In this document: positions 50,890-59,092 of the stretch, in pieces
How positions within the stretch are numbered: position 1 is the stretch's first letter
Layout: each line of letters starts with the position of its first letter
Assembly: GCF_016901815.1 (NCBI RefSeq)
Contig: NZ_JACSNR010000005.1
Span: 124,001-188,000 of the forward strand
Reading direction: 5' to 3'
Source: Hydrogenoanaerobacterium saccharovorans
Lineage (GTDB): Bacteria > Bacillota > Clostridia > Oscillospirales > Ruminococcaceae
DNA length: 64,000 nucleotides
Notes under the pieces: generated by a model
Databases searched by the model: none
What the model was told of the DNA's origin: nothing
What the model saw: only the letters and a program-made list of their open reading frames with translations
Translations under genes and position numbers: made by a program

Positions 50890-53082
50890 ATGACAAACAA
50901 CAAGTCAAACACCAACCTGAAACCCAAGATCAAGTCCGCATTCCGTCAGGCAGGCGGGTATGTGACCCGCAAGGACATCGGCAAGGCCATCCGCCTGCGC
51001 CGGGAAGATCGTCCGGAATTTGACCGGATTATTGCCGCTATGATTGCCCGGGGCGAACTCCGGGAAAAAGAGGATAAGCTCATGCTGGCTGAAAAGCCGG
51101 ATACCCTGGTCAAGGCTGTGGTAGTCAAGGTCAACCCGACCTTTGGCTTTGCCAAGCCCGATGAGGCTGAGGAAGATGTGTTCATTGCCGGACGCCGGAT
51201 GATGGGTGCCATGCCCGGAGATACCGTCCTGCTGCGCCTGCGCAAGGACCGCAACGGACGCACTGAAGGCGAGGTCACCAAGATTGTGGAGGAGGCACCC
51301 TTTATCTTCACCGGCGTGGTGCAGAGAAACGGCGGTTTCCTGGATGTAATGCCGGATAAGGGCGCCCGGTTCCCCATCGGCGTCTACAAGGACGACGGCC
51401 TCAAGCCCAAGGAGGGCCACAAGGTCCGCTGTGAGCTGATCCGGGGTGGTTCCAGCCACTTTGACCACAAGGCTATGATCCTCGAGGACTTCGGCGATGC
51501 GGAACTCGCCAAGAACTGTACCGCAGCTATCATTGCGGCTTCCGGCGCTCCCACCGAGTTTTCGGCGGAGGCCCTGGCAGAAGCCGCTGCCATCGACAAA
51601 GCCGGCATCCATGAGAAGGAGAAGGCTCAGCGTCTGGATCTGCGGGACCGCATCATCTTCACCATCGACTCGGCAGATACCAAGGATATTGACGACGCCA
51701 TCTCCCTGACCCGCACTGAAAATGGCTATGAGCTGGGCGTCCACATCGCCGATGTAAGCTACTATGTCACCGACGGCACCCCCATCGACCAGGATGCCTA
51801 TTCCCGGGGTACTTCGGTGTACTATGCCAGCTCGGTGATCCCCATGCTGCCCAAGGAGCTCTCCAACGGCATCTGTTCCCTGAATGAGGGCGAGGACCGT
51901 CTGGCCTTCTCCGCCATCATGCAGCTGGACCACGAGGGCCACATGACCTCCTATCGCTTTGAAAAGACCCTGATCCGCTCGGTGGTCAAGGGCGTCTATG
52001 TGGAGATCAACTCCATCTTTGACGGCACTGCTTCCGCGGAGATTCTCAGAAAGTATGAGCGGGTGATCCCCACCCTCCAGGACATGAAGGAGCTGTTCGG
52101 CAAGCTGATCCGCAACCGGGACGAGCGGGGCGGACTGGATCTGGAGTCCACCGAATCCAAGATCATTCTGGATCAGAACGGCCTTGCCATTGACATCCAG
52201 CCCCGGCACAGCGGCCTGAGCGAGAACATGATCGAGGAATTCATGCTGCTGGCAAATACCGCTGCCGCCAGCTTCGGTCTGGAGCATGAGCTGCCTTTCC
52301 TGTTCCGTGTGCACGACAATCCTCCGTCCGAAAAGATCGAAGTATTCGAGCAGAGCATGGCAGAGATCGGCTTCGACATCAGCGAGCTCAAGAAGGGCGT
52401 AACCCCGCTGGCTCTCTATCATATCCTGCACAAGGCCCGGGGCACCAAGTATGAGCTCATTGTCAACAACAGCATCCTGCGCTCCATGGCAAAGGCTCAG
52501 TATTCCGCCAACAACATCGGTCACTTCGGCCTGGTCATCGACAAGTATTCCCACTTCACTTCGCCTATCCGCCGGTATCCCGACCTGCTGATCCACCGGA
52601 TCATGTCGGCCTATCTCACCGGCATGAAGAGGGAGAATATCGAAAAGCGGTACCGCACCTTTGTCAGCGAGGCCGCTGAAAAGACCAGCATGCAGGAAGT
52701 GCGTGCCATGGGCATTGAGCGGGACTGCGAGGACTGCTACAAGGCCGAGTATATGAAGCAGTTCCTGGGTGAGGAACTGGACGGCATGATCTCCTCCATT
52801 GCGCCCCATGGCGTCTATGTGGAGCTGCCCAACACCGTTGAGGGCCTGATCCGCATGGAGGATATGCCCGAAGGTGAGTACGATACCCAGTCCAAGGTGA
52901 TTCTGCAGAACGCCACCACCGGACGCACCTACATTGTAGGCGATCCCATCCGGGTACAGGTGGTTGCCTGTGATGTATCTGCCGGCAATGTGGACTTTAT
53001 CCCCGCCGGTACAACCCGTAAGCCCCGCCCGGAAAAGGGTCAGAAGCCCGGAAACCGGAGCGGCAGAGGCCCCCGCCGGTAA
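50890..53082 (+). CDS. rnr: Ribonuclease R
   Basis: 3'-5' exoribonuclease of the RNB family, 730 residues. An N-terminal winged helix (FRQAGGYVTRKDIGKAIRLR), two cold-shock domains (FGFAKPDEAEEDVFIAGRRM) and the RNB catalytic motif DSADTKDIDDAISL (about 260-273) with GVHIADVSYYV come first. A C-terminal S1 domain (GMISSIAPHGVYVELPNTVEGLIRMEDM) is followed by a basic Arg/Pro/Gly tail. Alone behind its own promoter. Often paired with smpB, which is not in the next positions here. Confidence 0.96.
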   Translation: MTNNKSNTNLKPKIKSAFRQAGGYVTRKDIGKAIRLRREDRPEFDRIIAAMIARGELREKEDKLMLAEKPDTLVKAVVVKVNPTFGFAKPDEAEEDVFIAGRRMMGAMPGDTVLLRLRKDRNGRTEGEVTKIVEEAPFIFTGVVQRNGGFLDVMPDKGARFPIGVYKDDGLKPKEGHKVRCELIRGGSSHFDHKAMILEDFGDAELAKNCTAAIIAASGAPTEFSAEALAEAAAIDKAGIHEKEKAQRLDLRDRIIFTIDSADTKDIDDAISLTRTENGYELGVHIADVSYYVTDGTPIDQDAYSRGTSVYYASSVIPMLPKELSNGICSLNEGEDRLAFSAIMQLDHEGHMTSYRFEKTLIRSVVKGVYVEINSIFDGTASAEILRKYERVIPTLQDMKELFGKLIRNRDERGGLDLESTESKIILDQNGLAIDIQPRHSGLSENMIEEFMLLANTAAASFGLEHELPFLFRVHDNPPSEKIEVFEQSMAEIGFDISELKKGVTPLALYHILHKARGTKYELIVNNSILRSMAKAQYSANNIGHFGLVIDKYSHFTSPIRRYPDLLIHRIMSAYLTGMKRENIEKRYRTFVSEAAEKTSMQEVRAMGIERDCEDCYKAEYMKQFLGEELDGMISSIAPHGVYVELPNTVEGLIRMEDMPEGEYDTQSKVILQNATTGRTYIVGDPIRVQVVACDVSAGNVDFIPAGTTRKPRPEKGQKPGNRSGRGPRR

Positions 53083-53118
53083 ACTGCCGGCAGGACAACA
53101 AAAAAGGGAGGTTTCCCC

Positions 53119-53478
53119 ATGACTGTCACATTCATCTGGTATCCCAAGTGTTCCACCTGTCAGAAGGCAGCCAAGTGGCTGAATGAGCATGGCATCGAAC
53201 ACAACGACCGCCATATCGTAGAAGAAAATCCCACCGCCGCGGAACTGGCTGAGTGGGTCGGACGGAGCGGCAAGCCGTCCAAGAGCTTTTTCAACACCAG
53301 CGGCAACCTCTATAAGGAGCTCCAGCTCAAGGACAAACTGCCCGACATGCCGGAGGAGGAGCGGTTTGCGCTGCTTGCCACCAACGGTATGCTGGTCAAG
53401 CGGCCCATTGTGCTGGCTGGCGATACAGTACTGGTGGGCTTCAAACCCGCAGAGTGGGAAGAAGCACTGCTGAAATAA
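53119..53478 (+). CDS. ArsC/Spx-family thioredoxin-fold protein
   Basis: 119 residues with a thioredoxin-like fold of the arsenate reductase/Spx/YffB family. It begins VTFIWYPKCSTCQKAAKWL, giving Cys11-x2-Cys14, and has MLVKRPIV, the conserved basic segment. No extended RNA polymerase-binding signature of Spx was recognised, so an oxidoreductase of the YffB/ArsC type is more likely. Lies 36 bp after rnr behind AAGGGAGG; possibly in the same transcript. Confidence 0.85.
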   Translation: MTVTFIWYPKCSTCQKAAKWLNEHGIEHNDRHIVEENPTAAELAEWVGRSGKPSKSFFNTSGNLYKELQLKDKLPDMPEEERFALLATNGMLVKRPIVLAGDTVLVGFKPAEWEEALLK

Positions 53479-53504
53479 AAAATTTGGAGTAAAGGAGCAA
53501 CCCT

Positions 53505-54206
53505 ATGAAACGAATCGGACTCATCGGCGGCCTGAGCTGGCAGTCAACTGTAGATTACTACCGGATCATCAACGAGGAATCAGCCAAGCGGCTGGGCGGC
53601 CTCAACAATGTGGAGAGCATCGTCTATTCGGTGAACCTCAATGAGATGCTGGAACACATGGGCAAGGGAGAAGTGGAGATCCTGGGCGGCAAGTTTGCCG
53701 CAGTGGGAAAGAAGCTGGAGGAAGCCGGCGCGGACCTCATCGTCCTCTGCACCAACACCATGCATGCCGCCTGTGCCCAGCTGGAGGAGAGCATCCATGT
53801 GCCCTTTATCCACATTGCCGATGCCACTGCCGATGAGATCAAGCGGCTGGGGCTCCATAAGGTGGGCCTGATGGGCACACCGTTCACCATGGGTCAGGAC
53901 TTCTACAAGGGCCGCCTGCGGGATAAGCACGGCATTGAGGTCATCGTGCCCCAGGAGAGCGAGTGGAACGAGATCTACCGGGTGATCCAGGAGGAGCTGA
54001 CCTTCGGCATTCTCAAGGACGAGAGCCGCAAGTACTTCCTCTCGGTGATCGAGGAACTGCGCAGCCGGGGCGCCGAGGGCGTGATCCTGGGCTGCACCGA
54101 GATCCCCATGCTCATCAAGCAGACCGATACCGATCTGCCGGTGCTGGATACCACTGCGCTGCATGCCATGGCAGCGGTGCGTCTGGCAGAGGAACTGGAC
54201 AAGTAA
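53505..54206 (+). CDS. Aspartate/glutamate racemase family protein
   Basis: 233-residue cofactor-independent racemase fold. Two catalytic cysteines are in place: Cys82 (LIVLCTNTMH) and Cys197 (VILGCTEIPML). N-terminal KRIGLIGGLSWQSTVDYYRIINEE is characteristic of the YgeA/broad-specificity amino acid racemase group. It could supply D-aspartate or act on other amino acids. Starts 26 bp after the ArsC-like gene; terminator follows. Confidence 0.92.
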   Translation: MKRIGLIGGLSWQSTVDYYRIINEESAKRLGGLNNVESIVYSVNLNEMLEHMGKGEVEILGGKFAAVGKKLEEAGADLIVLCTNTMHAACAQLEESIHVPFIHIADATADEIKRLGLHKVGLMGTPFTMGQDFYKGRLRDKHGIEVIVPQESEWNEIYRVIQEELTFGILKDESRKYFLSVIEELRSRGAEGVILGCTEIPMLIKQTDTDLPVLDTTALHAMAAVRLAEELDK

Positions 54207-54219
54207 AAAACTCCCGCAA

Positions 54220-54253
54220 GGGACAGCGGCAATGGGCTGCTGTCCCTGTTTTT
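54220..54253 (+). terminator. Intrinsic terminator
   Basis: GGGACAGC pairs with GCTGTCCC over an 11-base loop followed by TGTTTTT. Confidence 0.88.
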
Positions 54254-54286
54254 ATGCGGAAAAAGGCCGATGGGAAAGGATTTGGA

Positions 54287-54316
54287 TAGACAGTTCCGGC
54301 TCGACTCTGCTATGAT
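54287..54316 (+). promoter_or_regulatory. Promoter of the XRE-membrane gene
   Basis: TAGACA, an 18-bp spacer and TATGAT with extended TGC. Confidence 0.5.
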
Positions 54317-54342
54317 GAAGGCAGAAAAGGAGGGAGCAGATC

Positions 54343-54984
54343 ATGGAGATCGGCGCAAAAATCAAGGAGGCCCGCACCCGGACAGGGCTGACCCAGGAAC
54401 AGGCGGCAGAGGCTCTGGGAGTCAGCCGCAAGACCATTTCCAACTGGGAGAATGAAAAGACCTACCCGGACATTGTCAGCGTGGTGAAGATGAGCGACCT
54501 CTATGCGGTGAGCCTGGACCGTCTGCTCAAGGACGGGGAGGGCGGTTCGGAATACCTCGATTACCTGGGGGACAGCACCGATACCGTCCGCAGCCGCAGA
54601 CGGCTCTCGGTTCTGGTGCTGCTCACCGCCTACCTCTGTGTCTGGGGACTGGCAGTGATCGTGTTCTGGTTCTTCACCACCGGATCGGATGCCATGGGGT
54701 TCAGCCTCATCTATCTCTGGCTGCTGCTGCCTGCCATCACCGTGCTGGTATCGCTTCAGCTGGGACGGCAGGGGCTCGACCGCTTCCAGACGCTGTCGGC
54801 TGTGCTCGGCGGCGGCGTGATGTATATGCTGGCGGAGTACTGTACCTTCAAGGCAGCCAATATGGCGGCATTCGGGGTGCTGCGCCTGCCCGAGTGGGGC
54901 ATGCTTCCGGCGGGGGCGCTGCTCTCAGGGCTTGGATTCGGGATCGCCGCCCTGCTGAACCGCTGGCACCGGACAAAGGAATAG
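54343..54984 (+). CDS. Membrane-anchored XRE-family transcriptional regulator
   Basis: 213 residues: an N-terminal Cro/CI-type HTH (about 3-58: IGAKIKEARTRTGLTQEQAAEALGVSRKTISNWENEKTYP), a short linker, then four predicted helices in residues 88-205 (LSVLVLLTAYLCVWGLAVIVFWF, LIYLWLLLPAITVLVSL, TLSAVLGGGVMYML, MLPAGALLSGLGFGIAAL). DNA binding while membrane-embedded suggests a sensor of membrane or envelope state. Target and signal unknown. Single gene with promoter and terminator. Confidence 0.88.
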   Translation: MEIGAKIKEARTRTGLTQEQAAEALGVSRKTISNWENEKTYPDIVSVVKMSDLYAVSLDRLLKDGEGGSEYLDYLGDSTDTVRSRRRLSVLVLLTAYLCVWGLAVIVFWFFTTGSDAMGFSLIYLWLLLPAITVLVSLQLGRQGLDRFQTLSAVLGGGVMYMLAEYCTFKAANMAAFGVLRLPEWGMLPAGALLSGLGFGIAALLNRWHRTKE

Positions 54985-55006
54985 AATTTACAGTTTGTTC
55001 AGAGAG

Positions 55007-55033
55007 AAAACCGGCCTGAAAGGGCCGGTTTTG
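55007..55033 (+). terminator. Intrinsic terminator after the XRE gene
   Basis: AAAACCGGCC-tgaaag-GGCCGGTTTT, ending three bases before the extended -10 of ispD. Confidence 0.8.
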
Positions 55034-55042
55034 TGCTATACT
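55034..55042 (+). promoter_or_regulatory. Extended -10 promoter of ispD-ispF
   Basis: TGCTATACT, directly abutting the preceding terminator; no clear -35. Confidence 0.5.
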
Positions 55043-55080
55043 GAAACTGCTGAATCAAAACGAGGACAGGAGGCGGCAGC

Positions 55081-55770
55081 ATGGACAGATACGGGACGGT
55101 CGGAGCCGTGATTGCGGCGGCAGGCAGTTCCAGCCGCATGGGCGGCAGGGACAAGCTCGCGGAGCCGCTGGACGGCATTCCGGTGATCCTGCGGACCCTG
55201 GCGGCAGTGGAAGCTGTCCCGGAGATCCGGGAGATCGTGGTGGTCACCCGGGAGGACCGGGTGGAGGAGTACCGCCGGCTGCTGGGACAGTGTTCCAGGC
55301 TGCGGGCAGTGGTGCCCGGCGGCAGCACCCGGCAGGAGTCGGTGCGAAACGGCGTCCGGGCACTTTCGCCGGACTGCACGCTGGCAGCCATCCATGACGG
55401 CGCCCGTCCGCTGGTGACACCGGAGGTCTTTGCCCGGTGCATCGAAGCGGCCCGGAGCTGCGGGGCAGCCACGGCAGCGGTGCCGGTAAAGGACACCATC
55501 AAGCTGGCAGACGAGGCGGGACGGGTGCTGGATACCCCCGACCGCAGCCGGCTCTGGGCAGTGCAGACCCCGCAGATCTTTGACCGGGAGCGGTATCTCC
55601 GGGCAGCGGAGGAAGCAGAGCGCCGGGGCCTTTCCTGTACCGACGACTGCCAGCTTTTCGAGGCCGTGGGCTGGGAAGTACAGCTGGTGATGGGGGACTA
55701 CCGCAATCTGAAACTGACAACGCCGGAGGACTTTCTTGCCGCCGGCGCCTATCTGGAGGGGATAAAATGA
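55081..55770 (+). CDS. ispD: 2-C-methyl-D-erythritol 4-phosphate cytidylyltransferase
   Basis: Third step of the MEP isoprenoid pathway. The CTP-binding loop is [14 protein letters not shown] (12-25, Arg19 and Lys25), then [23 protein letters not shown] and [11 protein letters not shown]. 229 residues. ATG follows GGAGGCGGC. The stop overlaps the ispF start (ATGA). The ispD-ispF pair shows that this organism uses the MEP route. Confidence 0.95.
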   Translation: MDRYGTVGAVIAAAGSSSRMGGRDKLAEPLDGIPVILRTLAAVEAVPEIREIVVVTREDRVEEYRRLLGQCSRLRAVVPGGSTRQESVRNGVRALSPDCTLAAIHDGARPLVTPEVFARCIEAARSCGAATAAVPVKDTIKLADEAGRVLDTPDRSRLWAVQTPQIFDRERYLRAAEEAERRGLSCTDDCQLFEAVGWEVQLVMGDYRNLKLTTPEDFLAAGAYLEGIK

Positions 55771-56261
55771 GGATCGGACATGGATATGATGTGCACCGCT
55801 TTGCAAAGGGCCGCAAGCTGATGCTCTGCGGTGTGGAAGTGGACTATGAGCTGGGGCTGCTGGGGCATTCGGATGCGGATGCGGCGCTGCATGCCCTGGC
55901 GGACAGCATTCTGGGAGCCCTGGCGCTGGGGGACATCGGCAAGCTGTTCCCGGACAGCGATCCCCGGTACAAGGATGCGGACAGCGCCCTGCTGCTGGCA
56001 GAGGTGATGCGTCTGGCGGGGGAGAAGGGATATGAGCTGGGCAACTGCGACATCACCATTGTGGCGCAGGAACCCAAACTGGCACCCTATATCGAGAGCA
56101 TGCGCCGCCGGATCGCGGAGATCTGCGGATGCGATATTGACGATGTCAGCGTCAAGGCCACCACCGAGGAAGGGCTCGGCTTCACCGGGACCCTGGAGGG
56201 AATTGCGGCCCATGCGGTCTGCCTGCTCCAAAAACGGGAAATTTCTCCGGCAAAACTGTAA
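55767..56261 (+). CDS. ispF: 2-C-methyl-D-erythritol 2,4-cyclodiphosphate synthase
   Basis: Cyclises CDP-ME-2-phosphate. Metal ligands Asp8 and His10 are in GYDVHRF, with the further [26 protein letters not shown] and the C-terminal [25 protein letters not shown]. 164 residues, normal. Translationally coupled to ispD. Confidence 0.97.
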   Translation: MRIGHGYDVHRFAKGRKLMLCGVEVDYELGLLGHSDADAALHALADSILGALALGDIGKLFPDSDPRYKDADSALLLAEVMRLAGEKGYELGNCDITIVAQEPKLAPYIESMRRRIAEICGCDIDDVSVKATTEEGLGFTGTLEGIAAHAVCLLQKREISPAKL

Positions 56262-56273
56262 CGCCTGACGCTT

Positions 56274-56340
56274 TGCCGGCATAGGATACCAGTGAAATCC
56301 GGCAGAGGTCCGATTCACCGCCTTGCTTTGGACCCTGCGG
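56274..56340 (+). ncRNA. Candidate structured leader with possible kissing loops
   Basis: GGAT (56284-56287) can pair with ATCC (56297-56300) and GGTCC (56307-56311) with GGACC (56330-56334). The loop word GTGAA (56292-56296) is the exact complement of the second loop word TTCAC (56314-56318). TGCCGG (56274-56279) with CCGGCA (56299-56304) is an alternative stem. It sits directly before the DUF3343 gene. The core faintly recalls cobalamin riboswitches but lacks the full consensus. Candidate only. Confidence 0.4.
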
Positions 56341-56361
56341 AAATTTACTGGAAAGGTGTTG

Positions 56362-56592
56362 TTGTCTGTTTTGAAACCACTGACCTTGATGATGTGTTCC
56401 ATCACCTATGCACAACGGGCCGAGGAGGTTCTCGCCGATGCGGGATACCATATACATATCGACCATAATCCCGACCCGGAGGGCTGTCGGTATCTGGTGC
56501 GTGTATCGGGCGGTGACCCGGACGAAGCACTGCATCTGCTGGCAGAACAGGGCGTCAAGGTGCGCAAGGTGATCTGGGAAGACGAGGAATAA
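56362..56592 (+). CDS. DUF3343 family small protein
   Basis: About 76 residues. MMCSITYAQRAEEVLADAGYHIHI, GCRYLVRVSG and ALHLLAEQGVKVRKV match the DUF3343 (putative sulfur/selenium carrier-like) pattern, including Cys residues in the first helix and after the central loop. I favour TTG 56362 just after AAAGG; an ATG at 56389 is the alternative and would remove the first strand. Lies about 100 bp after ispF behind a possible structured leader and is followed by a terminator. Function unknown. Confidence 0.7.
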   Translation: MSVLKPLTLMMCSITYAQRAEEVLADAGYHIHIDHNPDPEGCRYLVRVSGGDPDEALHLLAEQGVKVRKVIWEDEE

Positions 56593-56607
56593 TAATCCCA
56601 AACACCC

Positions 56608-56662
56608 AAAGTCCCGATGGCTCCGGTGGGAATTTCCCGCTGGAAGCCACCGGGACTTTTTT
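56608..56662 (+). terminator. Intrinsic terminator
   Basis: AAAGTCCCG...TGGCTCC pairs with GGAAGCCA...CGGGACTTTTTTT, with small mismatches. Confidence 0.85.
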
Positions 56663-56778
56663 ACAGAAAATTCAAAAAACAGCCTCAAAATTCTATGGTT
56701 TGCCCGGTAGAATAAGCCGTGGGAAAAACCACCATACACAGCTGGCGCTCCGGCGCAAAAATTGACAGAAAAACCAGC

Positions 56779-56806
56779 TTGCATAAAACCACAGTTATGT
56801 TACAAT
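56779..56806 (+). promoter_or_regulatory. Promoter of cdaA-cdaR
   Basis: TTGCAT, a 16-bp spacer and TACAAT with extended TGT. A TTGACA at 56762 lacks a -10 at proper distance. Confidence 0.6.
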
Positions 56807-56843
56807 TAGTTTAGAGAAAATCACAGGAAGGAGTGACAGGCAG

Positions 56844-57749
56844 ATGTCAGAATTTACAGATATGCTGGTTCGGCAGATTTCCCTGTTCGGCATCACCGAT
56901 CTCATTGATATCTGCGTTGTTGCGTATGTGATGTTCCAGCTCATCAAGCTGCTCCGGGAAACCCGGGCGATCCAGCTTGTCAAGGGCCTGCTGGCACTGG
57001 TGGCTGTCTATCTGGCGGCACACATCCTCCAGCTGCGGAGCATCAGCTTCCTGATGCAGAATGTCTTTCAGATCGGTGCCATCGCCCTGATCGTCCTGTT
57101 CCAGCCGGAACTGCGCAAGGTTCTGGAGCAGGTGGGACGCACCCGGGTTTCGGCACTGGGTTCGGTATTCGCCCCCACTTCGGACAATGAGACCGACATC
57201 ATGCACCGCTGGGAAGAAACCATCAATGCGGTGTGCGATGCCTGTGCCACCATGTCCCGGCAGAAGGTGGGCGCCCTGATGATCTTTGAGCGCTCCACCC
57301 CCCTGGGCGATGTGATTGCCACCGGCACCATTGTGGATGCTCAGCCCAGCTATGAACTCATCAACAACCTCTTCTTCAAGAACTCCCCGCTGCATGACGG
57401 CGCTGTGATCCTGCGGGATGGACGCATCCATGCGGCTGGCTGTGTACTGCCGCTCTCGGCCAACTTCACCATCAGCCGGGAACTGGGTACCCGTCACCGG
57501 GCTGCCCTGGGCATGAGCGAAAACTCCGATGCCCTGGCGCTGGTGGTATCCGAGGAGAACGGCAAGATCTCCCTGGCGGAAAACGGCGTGCTCAAGCGGG
57601 ATCTGAGCATTGATGAACTGCGCAGTGAGCTCAAGAACGGGCTTATCATGCAGAAGAAGGCCGAACCCCGCCGGCTGAACTTCCGGCTGATCCGCAAGGA
57701 TGCGGCACAGCTGAGAAAGGAGGCGGACGCACCGGATGAAAATGCCTAA
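56844..57749 (+). CDS. cdaA: Diadenylate cyclase CdaA
   Basis: Membrane-bound synthase of cyclic-di-AMP from two ATP. Three N-terminal helices in residues 10-85 (ITDLIDICVVAYVMFQLIKLL, LALVAVYLAAHIL, FQIGAIALIVLFQPELR) precede the DAC domain with Asp185-Gly186-Ala187 (SPLHDGAVIL) and Arg217-His218-Arg219 (GTRHRAALG). ATG follows AGGAAGGAG. 301 residues. Overlaps cdaR by 14 bases. The hydrolase GdpP and the modulator GlmM are both elsewhere in this window. Confidence 0.97.
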   Translation: MSEFTDMLVRQISLFGITDLIDICVVAYVMFQLIKLLRETRAIQLVKGLLALVAVYLAAHILQLRSISFLMQNVFQIGAIALIVLFQPELRKVLEQVGRTRVSALGSVFAPTSDNETDIMHRWEETINAVCDACATMSRQKVGALMIFERSTPLGDVIATGTIVDAQPSYELINNLFFKNSPLHDGAVILRDGRIHAAGCVLPLSANFTISRELGTRHRAALGMSENSDALALVVSEENGKISLAENGVLKRDLSIDELRSELKNGLIMQKKAEPRRLNFRLIRKDAAQLRKEADAPDENA

Positions 57750-58995
57750 ACTCAACTTCAAAGTGCTGTTTGACAACGACAAGTTCCTCTGGTTCCTGTC
57801 GTTCCTGTTTGCCTTCATGCTGTGGTTCACCGTAGTCAATACCATTGATACCACAGCGGACCGCTCCATTACCAATGTCCCGGTGTCCTTTGATTCCAGC
57901 AGCGAAAGCCTGGAGGCCATGGGACTGGATGTGGTGCTGGATGAACCCATCATGGTCAAGGTGGATATGTCCGGCGAACGGAGCGTAGTCGCCAATGTGG
58001 ACCGTCAGGACCTGCTGGTTCAGGCTGACCTCACCGGCGTCACCTCTGCCGGGGAATACACCGTCCATCTCTCGGTCACCGACCGCCTGGGACGGGACTT
58101 CGATAACCTGTCCACCACCCCCAAGGAGGTCACAGTCCGGTTCGACCGCACAGTGAAAAAGACCCTTTCGGTGACTGCGGATCTCTCCCGTCTGACCTAT
58201 CCCGACGGCTATGTCATCGGCGATGACTATGTCAATGTCCAGAGTGTGACCATCAGCGGGCCGGAGAGCGATGTCTCCAAGGTAGCCAGCTGCGTGGTGC
58301 GTCCGGAAAAGGCCGGCGGCATCACCAAGACCGAGGTGCTCACAGCCGATCTGATCCTGCTGGATGCCGAGGGCAATGAAGTGCCCTCCGACTATATCAC
58401 CATGAGCAGTGATACCGCTTCGGTAACCGTACCGCTTCTCAAGACCAAGCGGCTGCCCATCACCGTGGACTTCCTGAATGTCCCGGAGGACTTCCCGCTG
58501 GATGAGCTGCGCTATACCCTCTCCAAGGAGGATCTGCTGGTAGCGGGCCCGGAGAGCTCCATCAATTCCATGACCGAACTGAGTGTGGGCTATATCGACT
58601 TCCGGGATCTGGACGGCGGTGAATACAACTTCAACCTCAATCTGCCGGCAGGCTTCATCAACCTGGAGGGCGATGAGAGCATTACCGTGAGCATTGATAC
58701 CACCGGCATTATCTCCCGGACCATGTCGGTATCGGAGATCCGGCTGGAGAATGTGCCTGACGGATATACGGTCACTCCGGTGACCACCGCCATCCGGGAT
58801 GTGACCGTCTACGGCCGCAGTGATATTATGGAAACGCTCACCGAGGAGGATCTGGTGGCTGTGGTGGATCTTTCGGATATGGATCTCTCCGAAGGCACCA
58901 GCAGTGCCATTGCCAATCTCTCCGCGCCGGGCAAGGGTCTGGTGTGGTGCAGCGGAACCTATCGGGTACAGTTCAGTGTCCAGGAGACCGACTGA
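57736..58995 (+). CDS. cdaR: CdaA regulatory protein CdaR (YbbR-like repeats)
   Basis: Membrane-anchored extracellular partner that modulates CdaA. One N-terminal helix (about 19-40, FLWFLSFLFAFMLWFTVVN) is followed by about four YbbR beta repeats (NVPVSFDSSSESLEAMG; GYVIGDDYVNVQSVTISGPES; KRLPITVDFLNVPEDFPLD; RLENVPDGYTVTP). 419 residues. Coupled to cdaA; glmM, the usual third gene of this operon, does not follow. Confidence 0.92.
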   Translation: MKMPKLNFKVLFDNDKFLWFLSFLFAFMLWFTVVNTIDTTADRSITNVPVSFDSSSESLEAMGLDVVLDEPIMVKVDMSGERSVVANVDRQDLLVQADLTGVTSAGEYTVHLSVTDRLGRDFDNLSTTPKEVTVRFDRTVKKTLSVTADLSRLTYPDGYVIGDDYVNVQSVTISGPESDVSKVASCVVRPEKAGGITKTEVLTADLILLDAEGNEVPSDYITMSSDTASVTVPLLKTKRLPITVDFLNVPEDFPLDELRYTLSKEDLLVAGPESSINSMTELSVGYIDFRDLDGGEYNFNLNLPAGFINLEGDESITVSIDTTGIISRTMSVSEIRLENVPDGYTVTPVTTAIRDVTVYGRSDIMETLTEEDLVAVVDLSDMDLSEGTSSAIANLSAPGKGLVWCSGTYRVQFSVQETD

Positions 58996-59092
58996 CCCAT
59001 CCCAGAACAACAGTACAGCAGAGCTGCCGTCAGCCGGCTGAAAAGCCAAGCCGCGGCAGCTCCTTTTGTGTAAAGAAAGGCAGGAACAGCAG

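Noticed and set aside
56284-56334. Bona fide cobalamin riboswitch
   Set aside because: Only fragments resembling the core are present. The full box and surrounding helices are missing, and the downstream gene is not a corrinoid gene. Kept only as a candidate structured element.
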